Shown piece after piece: positions 20,970 to 27,279 of a stretch of 27,279 nucleotides of DNA. The notes under the pieces are model-generated. The model was not told where the DNA came from and ran no database searches. It saw nothing but the letters and a program-made list of their open reading frames with translations. Location of the stretch: contig JACQFO010000071.1 in assembly GCA_016200025.1 (NCBI GenBank), positions 1-27,279 on the forward strand, read 5' to 3'. The position numbers were made by a program, and so were the translations under genes. The stretch is from Nitrososphaerota archaeon (GTDB taxonomy: Archaea > Thermoproteota > Nitrososphaeria > Nitrososphaerales > Gagatemarchaeaceae). The stretch's first letter is position 1. Each line of letters begins with the position of its first letter.

Positions 20970-22289
20970 CTAGGGCTGGAGGGTGTCTGGGTCCCGGGGG
21001 AAGAGGGCTGCCTCCTTGATGTTCTGAATCCCGAGCAGATACGCCACAAACCGCTCTATGCCGAAGGAGTAGCCTCCGTGCGGGGGGACGCCGTACCTGA
21101 AAGGCTCTGTGAACCACTTTAACGACTCTTCTTTGAAGCCCTTTTCCTTGATCTGCGCCACCACCTTCTCGTACCTGTGCTCCCTCTGACCGCCCGAAGA
21201 AAGCTCAAGTCCCTTGTACACGAGGTCTACGGACCTCGCGAATTCCGGCTCGGTGTCCACCTTCATCACGTAGAACGGCTTCGCGGCTGAGGGGAACCTG
21301 TCCAGGAAGAAGAAGTCCGAGCCAGTTTCTTTCTTCACATGGTCTGCGAGCGCCCTTTGGGAGAGCTCATCGATGTCCTGGCCTCGGGGGAGACGCCTCC
21401 CGAGGTCTTCGAGAGTCTGGTACACCTCGGGGAAAGAGACAACGGGGAACGGCGTCTCAGGGACTCGGAGGGCCGCCTTCAGCGTCTCAAGGTCCTGGGC
21501 GCAGTCGTCGATTGCTTTCTTTATCCCGCTGGCCACCATCAGTTCTTCTGTCTTCATCGTGTCGCTCTCGTCAGAAATGAAAGCAAGCTCGGGCGCAATG
21601 GTGCGATGTTCGCTCAGGTGCCGTGGCGTGTGTGAAAGTTCCGCCCTCCAGTTTGGTCCCAGGTCGTAGACTCTGTCGAACCCGCCAGCTATCGTGAGCT
21701 GCCTGTGGAGCTGGGGGTCCTGCCTGAGGAAGGCGTCCTTGCCATAGAAGTCCAGCTTGAAGACCTCCGAACCCCCTTCCGAGACTCCGCCGATTATGCT
21801 TGGGGTGAAGGCTCTGATGAACCCGGCGCCCTGGAGATACGACTCAAACCCCTGTACTATCGCGTTTTCGACCTTGAAAATGGCTGAAGACTCCGGGCGC
21901 CTCAGCTCCAATGACCGCCAGGTGAGCCTAGTGTCGAGGGAGGCGGGGGTAACTCCCCTCGGGTCGAGGGGCAGGGGCACCGAGGCCCTGGCGAGCACAT
22001 CGATCGACTCGGGGGTCACCTCTACTCCCATCCTTGCCTCCTTGCTCTCCTTGACCGTACCCTTGCAGGTGATGACATCCTCTTGATGGAGTCCACCTAC
22101 GACCTCGAAGACCTCGGGGCTCACTTTCTTCTTGGGGACGGCCAGCTGAACGATCCCCTTCGAGTTCCTCAGGAGGACGAAGCTGATGCCGCCGAGGACC
22201 CTTACGTCGTGGACCCATCCAGCCAGGGCGACCTGCTTCCCGACCCTGTCCTTCAACTCTGCAGGTGAGAGAAGATCGTACACTGGCAT
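20970..22289 (-). CDS. aspS: Aspartyl-tRNA synthetase
   Basis: This 439-residue class IIb synthetase has an OB-fold anticodon-binding domain (about 15-105, GKQVALAGWVHDVRVLGGISFVLL in outline). The class II core has motif 2 around GPNWRAELSHTPRHLSEH and motif 3 GGYSFGIERFVAYLLGI, with family residues GGSEVFKLDFYGKDAFLRQDPQL. Length and lack of a bacterial insertion fit the archaeal type. Whether it also charges tRNA-Asn is not decidable here. ATG 22289 is the listed start, but the TATA-like element (about 22308-22313) is better spaced for GTG 22283, two codons later. It lies 27 bp downstream of cdvC on the same strand. Confidence 0.94.
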   Translation of the reverse strand: MPVYDLLSPAELKDRVGKQVALAGWVHDVRVLGGISFVLLRNSKGIVQLAVPKKKVSPEVFEVVGGLHQEDVITCKGTVKESKEARMGVEVTPESIDVLARASVPLPLDPRGVTPASLDTRLTWRSLELRRPESSAIFKVENAIVQGFESYLQGAGFIRAFTPSIIGGVSEGGSEVFKLDFYGKDAFLRQDPQLHRQLTIAGGFDRVYDLGPNWRAELSHTPRHLSEHRTIAPELAFISDESDTMKTEELMVASGIKKAIDDCAQDLETLKAALRVPETPFPVVSFPEVYQTLEDLGRRLPRGQDIDELSQRALADHVKKETGSDFFFLDRFPSAAKPFYVMKVDTEPEFARSVDLVYKGLELSSGGQREHRYEKVVAQIKEKGFKEESLKWFTEPFRYGVPPHGGYSFGIERFVAYLLGIQNIKEAALFPRDPDTLQP

Positions 22290-22315
22290 ATGGTCGAGCA
22301 GACTTGGTTAATAGT

Positions 22316-23527
22316 CTACAGTGCCTTGAAGTTCTCAGACCACTGGGTGTAGGCGCGGACCATCTCGGGAGAAACGGAGGGCCTGCGCGTCCTCATGACC
22401 TCCTTGAAGTCTGAGACAGTGATGGGCCTGGTCATCGTCTCTTTGTCGAGGGCGTTGCCAGTCTCGAAGAGCTCCCTCACGACCCTCAGTTGCACTCCTT
22501 GGCAGATGTCTTTGATGTCGCTCCCCGAATACCCTTCGCTCAGCTTCGCGAGTAGGGCAAGTACCACGTCCTCGGAGAGTGTCAGAGGAGCGGTGTAGTT
22601 CCTGAACTGGGACATCCTGGCCTCGTTGTCCGGGAGGGGCACGAAGATTCTCTTCTGGAACCTGCGAAGGAACGGCGGGTCCAGCGTCCACGGTTTGTTC
22701 GTAGCGCCGATAACATACAGATGGAGGTTCTTGCCTTTGTCGTTGATCCCGTCAGTCTCTCTCAGGAACTGGTCCCTCACCCTCACCTCCCCGCCGACTT
22801 CCTGGCCCCTGGTGCCCAGCAACGAATCGATCTCGTCCACAAAGACGATGACAGGCTTGTTGTCCGCGAGCATCTTCCTCGCGTTCGAGAAGAGCTTCGA
22901 GACGTTCTTCTCTCCCTCCCCGAGCCACTTGCTCATGATGGAGGCGGCGTCGACCGAAATGAAGTACCCGTCTATCTCTGCGGCCGTGGCCGCGGCAATC
23001 ATGGTCTTTCCGCAGCCCGGCGGGCCGTACAACAGTATCCCCCTCGGCCAGCCTAGCTTGAAGAGGTCCGGCCTCAGGAACGGAAACACGATGGACTCCC
23101 TTATCGCCTGTTTGCAGTCCTCGAGGCCCACCACATCGTCCCACTTCACGTCCGGCTTCTCGGTGATTACAAGCTCGCTGAACGACGCTTTCAGTTGTTG
23201 GACCACCTGGGGACCCTTACCGCCCGAGTTGAGTTGCGGACCCCGCCCCGAGGCTCTCTCATCAGTGTCAGCGTCGTGGTCCTGGGGCAGGAGGCCGTGG
23301 GCTGCCTGGATCGCTTTCACCCGCTCCTGATAGGCCATGGCCCTCTCGGTGTACTGCTTGTTTAGCCTGTAGTCGGGATACAGGTGGACCAGTTTGACGA
23401 GGGTGGAAATCGCTTTCTGGTACATTTGAATCGCCATTCCGTGGGCTCCCTGGGAGTCGAGCCTGATCGCTTCCGAGGCGTATTTCTTCGCGTCGTCCTC
23501 CAGCTCTTTGGCTGCGACTACGCTCAT
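22316..23527 (-). CDS. cdvC: Vps4-type AAA ATPase, CdvC
   Basis: This 403-residue ATPase remodels ESCRT-III filaments during cell division. It has an N-terminal MIT domain of three helices (1-75), a linker (80-120), then the AAA core with Walker A GPPGCGKT at 168-175, Walker B IVFVDEID at 227-234, sensor-1 Asn277 and Arg-finger residues in FLRRFQKR (286-293). The C-terminal helix (TQWSENFKAL) is typical of Vps4. The MIT domain should bind a motif in the tail of CdvB. Its ATG overlaps the cdvB stop (ATGA), so the two are translationally coupled. No cdvA is present next to them. Confidence 0.94.
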   Translation of the reverse strand: MSVVAAKELEDDAKKYASEAIRLDSQGAHGMAIQMYQKAISTLVKLVHLYPDYRLNKQYTERAMAYQERVKAIQAAHGLLPQDHDADTDERASGRGPQLNSGGKGPQVVQQLKASFSELVITEKPDVKWDDVVGLEDCKQAIRESIVFPFLRPDLFKLGWPRGILLYGPPGCGKTMIAAATAAEIDGYFISVDAASIMSKWLGEGEKNVSKLFSNARKMLADNKPVIVFVDEIDSLLGTRGQEVGGEVRVRDQFLRETDGINDKGKNLHLYVIGATNKPWTLDPPFLRRFQKRIFVPLPDNEARMSQFRNYTAPLTLSEDVVLALLAKLSEGYSGSDIKDICQGVQLRVVRELFETGNALDKETMTRPITVSDFKEVMRTRRPSVSPEMVRAYTQWSENFKAL

Positions 23528-24387
23528 TTCTCGCTGGCGCCCCCGTCGTTGACCTTCACTTTGCCTTCAGACATCAACTTCAGCATCGCCTGTTCGAGGT
23601 CGTCGGATGGCATCTTGAGCACGGTCGAGGCATCGGTGATGTCGACGCTGCCGTTGTGGATAGCCGCGTACTGGAGGACCTGCTCTTCGACTTCACGTTC
23701 AGGCTGCGAAGTGTAGAGCGTGCCAAGCACGGACGACTCGTCGTCGTCCTCCTCCCCGGTGGCGAGCAGCGGGACCCTGGTTTCAAGCTCCTCTGCGTCC
23801 TGCTGGATCTTCGTCGGTGAGACCACGAGCGACCTCTTCATCTGTTCTGCGCGCTCCTCGGCCAACTTCCTCGCCTGCTCGACTAGCTCCTCGCCGCTCT
23901 CGGTCTTGATGTTGAGCGAAATCGTGGGCGAGACGTTGCCCATCTCGGCCATGGTCTCAGTGAGTGCGTTGCTGATCTCGTCAGAGGCCTGATCGAGGGA
24001 TGGCACGAGTCCTTGGACCGTCTTGTTGACCTTTCGCAGGACCTTGAAGGCCATGCTCATGTGCAGCATGACCTCGCCGACGTCGACGATGCTCTCGAGC
24101 CTGAGGACCACCTGCGTCAGGGCCAACTCGCTGGCGTAGACAACCTTGCCGACTTTCCTCAGTTCTGCCCACTCGTTGGCGTAGACCGCGGCCTTCGACC
24201 TGTCCTTCGCGACCATGGCCTTCACAGTGGTTTCGAAGAGCGCCTTGCGCCTCTGGTCAAGCTTCACCCTCAGGTTCTCCAGCTCTCTACGATGAAGTTC
24301 GATCTCCTTGATCGTCGAAGCGATCTTTGGCTTTACGTTCTCCTCTCTTCCTAGCCCGATAAACTTCAAAGGTGCACGAGCGGACAA
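23524..24387 (-). CDS. cdvB: ESCRT-III-like cell-division protein, CdvB
   Basis: This 287-residue protein has a helical Snf7-like core (about 20-185; LDQRRKALFETTVKAMVAKD, NEWAELRKVGKVVYASELAL), a charged linker, and a C-terminal winged helix (about 229-280). The winged helix is the part that binds CdvA and is present in CdvB but not in CdvB1-B3, so this is the true CdvB type. The linker (about 200-212) probably holds the MIT-binding motif for CdvC. The start is TTG 24387: a TATA-like element is centred 28 bp upstream, and no ATG or GTG fits. A direct repeat flanks this start. It is followed without a gap by cdvC. Confidence 0.93.
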   Translation of the reverse strand: MSARAPLKFIGLGREENVKPKIASTIKEIELHRRELENLRVKLDQRRKALFETTVKAMVAKDRSKAAVYANEWAELRKVGKVVYASELALTQVVLRLESIVDVGEVMLHMSMAFKVLRKVNKTVQGLVPSLDQASDEISNALTETMAEMGNVSPTISLNIKTESGEELVEQARKLAEERAEQMKRSLVVSPTKIQQDAEELETRVPLLATGEEDDDESSVLGTLYTSQPEREVEEQVLQYAAIHNGSVDITDASTVLKMPSDDLEQAMLKLMSEGKVKVNDGGASEK

Positions 24388-24409
24388 CTACTCGGCTTCA
24401 AAGATGCAC
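24364..24409. repeat. Pair of 14-bp direct repeats around the cdvB start
   Basis: CTTCAAAGGTGCAC (24364-24377) and CTTCAAAGATGCAC (24396-24409) match at 13 of 14 positions and are 32 bp apart start to start, about three DNA turns. One copy is inside the first cdvB codons, the other is between the TATA-like element and the start. This looks like a paired operator; the regulator is unknown. Confidence 0.5.
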
Positions 24410-24411
24410 CT

Positions 24412-24419
24412 GCATAATC
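24412..24419 (-). promoter_or_regulatory. TATA-like element for cdvBC
   Basis: GATTATGC on the minus strand is centred 28 bp before the TTG at 24387. It predicts a leaderless cdvB-cdvC mRNA and lies directly beside the outer copy of the direct repeat. Confidence 0.5.
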
Positions 24420-24540
24420 ACAGCCTTAGTCAAGATTTTCAATACCAACGAGTGAAAGTTTGTTCCTTGTGCCTCCCGACTCTCTTTTTTTCGCGAGCGG
24501 CAGACTCCAGAGGGTCGGATGAAGCGCTCCTTCGATTCCA

Positions 24541-24573
24541 AAGAAAAAAGAGTGCGGGAACTTCGTGTTCCCG
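24541..24573 (-). terminator. Intrinsic terminator after the broken cdvB paralogue
   Basis: On the minus strand, CGGGAAC and GTTCCCG (24567-24573 and 24555-24561) form a perfect 7-bp stem with a 5-nt loop, followed by CTCTTTTTTCTTT. It begins 5 bp after the stop at 24578 and should separate this gene from cdvBC. About 120 bp with no visible gene lie between it and the cdvB promoter. Confidence 0.75.
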
Positions 24574-24577
24574 TCTC

Positions 24578-25187
24578 TTAATAGGCGCTGGTCTCTGTCC
24601 CGGATTCTGCAGAGGGCAGCGAGGTCGGTATTTCGGGGAACTTCTCCTTCATGCGCTGCTCCGCGACCGCGGAAGCCTCCGATAGGATTCTTTCCGCGTC
24701 CTCGTTTGCAGCCTCGAAGTTCAGCGAGTACCCACCGACTGTCCCTGCGTCTACCAGGATGCTACTCAGCAATCCAGAGATTTCACCGATCTCGCTTTCC
24801 GCCTCTGGCAGCACGCCCACCAAGCCTTGCTTGACGGTGCGTATGACTGCCATAGCCGGAGTCAAGGTGACTACTATGTCACCGAGTTCTGTGATTGTGT
24901 TGAGTCATTTTGTTCATCTTTCTGATCTCGGCCAGCTCGTTTGCGAATACAGATGCGTGCTGCGTGTCGTGTTTCTGTAGAGAGCTTACGACCTTTCCGA
25001 AGATCGAGTTGTCTCTCTCTCTGAGTTTGGTGGATGTGGAGTCTAGTTTGGCGACTTGGACTTGGATTTGTCGGACTGCTAGATCGAGCCTCGGCTTCAA
25101 TGGTCCCGGATTCCTTACGGAGTCCTTGACCTTGTTGCCGAACCCCTGGCTGTTCTGCTTTTCCCATTTACCTGCGAACGCAGACAT
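24578..25187 (-). pseudogene. Disrupted ESCRT-III paralogue (CdvB1/B2/B3 type)
   Basis: Two frames make up one ESCRT-III core. The first (25187-24879) has MSAFAGKWEKQNSQGFGNKV, KLDSTSTKLRERDNSIFGKV and NELAEIRKMNKM, then runs off into TQHNHRTR and a stop. The second continues LNTITELGDIVVTLTPAMAV, then LPEAESEIGEISGLLSSIL and EDAERILSEASAVAEQR up to 24578. Against the intact CdvB (NEWAELRKVGKV, then 14 residues, then LESIVDVGEV), about 14 residues are missing at the join near 24908, with one extra base: a deletion of about 41 bp plus frameshift. There is no winged helix, so it is a CdvB1-B3 type paralogue. It keeps an ATG start and a terminator. An assembly or read error is possible. Confidence 0.75.
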
Positions 25188-25342
25188 CGATAGCTTCGAA
25201 TATCATGCGGTGAGAAATTCTCTATCTGGTGGGTAGTGAAATTTAGTTCACAAAACGCATTAGGAATTCTTCGTCATCACTGGAGTGGTCGTAGGCGCAT
25301 TGGGGGCCAGGTTTATGGGGGCTTTGCGGCCCCTCGGCAGTC

Positions 25343-26032
25343 ATGGAGAGCTTCGCTGTGATCTCTGATGTCCATTCGAACCTGGAAGCCCTCGGCGCGG
25401 TCATGAAGGAGGTCGCAGGGTTGTCCCTCGTCTGCCTGGGAGACGTGGTAGGGTACGGCGCGAGCCCAAACGAAGTGATAGACGTGCTGCGCGATGGGAG
25501 GGTGACCGCCATCCTTGGAAACCATGACTACGCAGCTTCCACGGGCGACGTCGCCATGTTCAACGCCAGGGCTGCCATGGCTGCGCTCTGGACGGGGAGG
25601 CAGCTCACTGGCACGAACCTCGCTTTCCTGAGGGGTCTGCCGAGGGAGCTCAAGCTGGAGCGCGAAGGAATCCAAGTCCACCTGTTCCACGGGAGTCCAG
25701 ACGACCCGCTCTGGGAGTATGTCACCCCATCCACCCACTCGCAGCTCTTCGGACACTACCTGGAGCGGCGCGGCGCCAAGCTCATCGCACTCGGACACAC
25801 GCACATTCCCTATGTCTGGTCCGAAGAGGCGGGGACTGTATTCAACCCCGGTTCCGTGGGACAGCCCAGGGACGGGGACCGTCGCGCTTCGTTCTCCGTA
25901 GTAACCATCGGCCCAGGGGGAGTCAAGGTCCACAACCAACGCGTGGATTACGACGTTGCTGTCGCAGCAGGAAAGATTAGGAAAGCGGGACTGCCAGAAT
26001 CCATCGCAGCCAGGTTGGAGAAGGGCGTCTGA
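25343..26032 (+). CDS. Calcineurin-like metallophosphoesterase (YfcE/MJ0936-like)
   Basis: This 229-residue enzyme has all the metal motifs of the family in order: ISDVHSNLEAL (Asp9, His11), CLGDVVGYG (Asp34), LGNHDYA (Asn60-His61), LFHGSP and LGHTHIP, then a final FNPGSVGQPRDGDRRAS typical of the MJ0936/YfcE group. These are small phosphodiesterases or phosphatases; the natural substrate is not known. A TTTATG element centred about 28 bp upstream predicts an almost leaderless mRNA. It is divergent from the broken cdvB paralogue across about 155 bp with no further gene. Confidence 0.88.
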   Translation: MESFAVISDVHSNLEALGAVMKEVAGLSLVCLGDVVGYGASPNEVIDVLRDGRVTAILGNHDYAASTGDVAMFNARAAMAALWTGRQLTGTNLAFLRGLPRELKLEREGIQVHLFHGSPDDPLWEYVTPSTHSQLFGHYLERRGAKLIALGHTHIPYVWSEEAGTVFNPGSVGQPRDGDRRASFSVVTIGPGGVKVHNQRVDYDVAVAAGKIRKAGLPESIAARLEKGV

Positions 26033-26037
26033 TATGG

Positions 26038-26045
26038 TTAAAATA
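26038..26045 (+). promoter_or_regulatory. TATA-like element for ileS
   Basis: TTAAAATA predicts transcription from about 26068, six bases before the GTG start at 26075, so the leader is minimal. Confidence 0.5.
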
Positions 26046-26074
26046 CCGCGACCGCCCGAGCACGGGTGCGTTGA

Positions 26075-27279
26075 GTGATTACAAAATTATCCGACCGGCC
26101 TAGTCCGCATGAGGCACTCAGCGCAGATTACGACTGGAAGAAGATAGAAGAGCGCGTCCGCGAGTTCTACGACGCCCCCCGAGTCCGTCTGGAGATTACC
26201 AGGAGGGGGTCAGGCAAGAACCCAGTTGGCTACGTCGAGGGGCCCCCCACGCTGAACAACCAGCCTCACATCGGGCACGTGCGCGGAAGGATGATGAAGG
26301 ACATCTGGTACAGGTTCACGACCCTCTCGGGCAAGAATGTCGTCTTCAGGGGAGGATGGGACACCCAGGGCCTTCCTGTCGAGCTCCAGGCCGAGAAGGA
26401 GATGGGGCTTTCGGGGAACAAGTGGGAGAACCTCGAAAGGGTGGGAGTCGAGAGGCTTGTCCTGGAGTGCAAACGGCTCATAGAGAAGTACAGACACGAC
26501 TGGGAGGAAGCAGACCGCCTCCTCGGCCTGCTCATCGACCACGAAGCAGCGTACATGACGTATCGGGACGCCTATATCGAGAGGGAATGGAAGTATCTTG
26601 AAACCGCTTGGTCCAGGGGAATCCTGGGCGAAGGCTTCAAGGTGGTCCCATACTGCCCCAGCTGCCAGACGGCCCTGAGCCATGGCGAAGTCGTAGAAGG
26701 AGGGTACGAGAGGCTTGACGACCCCAGCCTCTACTACAAAGCCAAGACCTCAGACGGAGCATACCTCGTGCTGTGGACGACCATGCCTTTCACCGTCGTG
26801 ACGGACGAACTCGTGGGGGTGAAGCCAGGGTCCATGTACGAATACGTCGAAGTGGGCGCAGAGACCTGGGTCGTCGCTTCGGAGAGGAAGGCGGCACTGG
26901 CCAGCGAGTTGGGCATAGAATTCGGCCGCACCGTCAGACAGGTTACTGGAAAGGAGTTGGAGGGCCTCGCATACGAACATCCTCTCCTCGACTTGATCCC
27001 AGGCCTCAGGAAACCAGAGCTACGGCCGAACGTGCATAGGGTGGTAGCCGAGGACTTCGTCGACACCACAGCCGGCACGGGGCTCGTCCACATGTCCCCG
27101 GCCAACGGAGAAGATGACTTCGCGGTCGCGATGAAGCGAAGGGTCCCCATCTTCGCACCGTTCGACGATAGGGTGAGGTTCACCGACGAGGCCGGGGCCT
27201 ACGCCGGGACCTTTGTTAGGGACGCGGACGCGCCAGTGGTCAGGGACCTTTCGGCCAGGGGAGCGGTCATCCACGCCGG
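26075..27279 (+). CDS. ileS: Isoleucyl-tRNA synthetase, N-terminal part (runs off window)
   Basis: The first 401 residues of a class Ia synthetase are present; the gene continues past the right edge. The ATP site is HIGH itself at 65-68 in EGPPTLNNQPHIGHVRGR. FRGGWDTQGLPVELQAEKE (quoted in outline) is the IleRS-type strand, where ValRS would have GTDHAG. The CP1 editing domain begins with VVPYCPSCQTALSHGEVVEG and includes LVLWTTMPFTVVTDELVGV and DTTAGTGLVHMSPANGEDDF. The start is GTG 26075 (MITKLSDRPSPHEAL); a TTG four bases earlier is in another frame that stops after ten codons. The KMSKS motif and anticodon domain lie outside the window. Confidence 0.93.
   Translation, partial: MITKLSDRPSPHEALSADYDWKKIEERVREFYDAPRVRLEITRRGSGKNPVGYVEGPPTLNNQPHIGHVRGRMMKDIWYRFTTLSGKNVVFRGGWDTQGLPVELQAEKEMGLSGNKWENLERVGVERLVLECKRLIEKYRHDWEEADRLLGLLIDHEAAYMTYRDAYIEREWKYLETAWSRGILGEGFKVVPYCPSCQTALSHGEVVEGGYERLDDPSLYYKAKTSDGAYLVLWTTMPFTVVTDELVGVKPGSMYEYVEVGAETWVVASERKAALASELGIEFGRTVRQVTGKELEGLAYEHPLLDLIPGLRKPELRPNVHRVVAEDFVDTTAGTGLVHMSPANGEDDFAVAMKRRVPIFAPFDDRVRFTDEAGAYAGTFVRDADAPVVRDLSARGAVIHA

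Overview
The window looks like a chromosomal segment from a GC-rich archaeon of the TACK group. The evidence is an ESCRT-type division pair (a CdvB-like ESCRT-III protein followed by a Vps4/CdvC AAA ATPase), Alba chromatin protein, archaeosine tRNA-guanine transglycosylase, archaeal aCPSF2 nuclease, a presenilin-type intramembrane protease, eL38 and eL40 ribosomal proteins, and an intron-containing tRNA. A lineage near Nitrososphaerota (Thaumarchaeota/Aigarchaeota-like) or Bathyarchaeia fits best, but that placement is inference. I see no phage, insertion sequence, CRISPR array or integrase.

Layout. 1-2.6 kb: a FUN14-like membrane peptide converging on a small four-cysteine protein, then a PadR regulator with an NCS1 nucleobase permease, divergent from an isoaspartyl peptidase/asparaginase (to 3.57 kb). 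3.6-5.5 kb: two small membrane proteins and a DHH phosphoesterase. 5.6-9.2 kb (minus): an HTH-phosphoribosyltransferase regulator with NAD(P)H-hydrate dehydratase, and a PMT-type membrane glycosyltransferase divergent from tgtA. 9.2-13.9 kb: tgtA, a PAC2-family protein and a large surface-anchored beta-propeller protein. 14.1-18.0 kb: aCPSF2 overlapping a presenilin-like protease, eL38, a TRAM protein whose only sensible start is ACG, a CBS protein and RNase HI. 18.0-20.4 kb: tRNA-Val(CAC) with a 17-nt intron, eL40, SucD and SucC. 20.6-25.2 kb: Alba, AspRS, CdvC, CdvB and a broken CdvB paralogue. 25.3 kb to the end: a metallophosphoesterase and the 5' part of IleRS.

Many genes here appear to be transcribed without a leader. 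A TATA-like A/T element lies about 24-29 bp upstream of the start codon, often a TTG or GTG, for PadR, DHH, the PMT protein, the propeller protein, eL38, CBS, SucC, Alba and CdvB. This spacing helped fix several starts. A minority (asparaginase, TRAM, eL40) have Shine-Dalgarno-like leaders instead.

The most interesting points are the degraded second ESCRT-III gene beside an intact cdvB-cdvC operon, a direct repeat flanking the cdvB start, the tRNA intron at an unusual position whose sequence mimics a T-arm, the apparent ACG start of the TRAM protein, and the translationally overlapped RNA nuclease/intramembrane protease pair. All homology calls are from reading motifs by eye; no database search was run.
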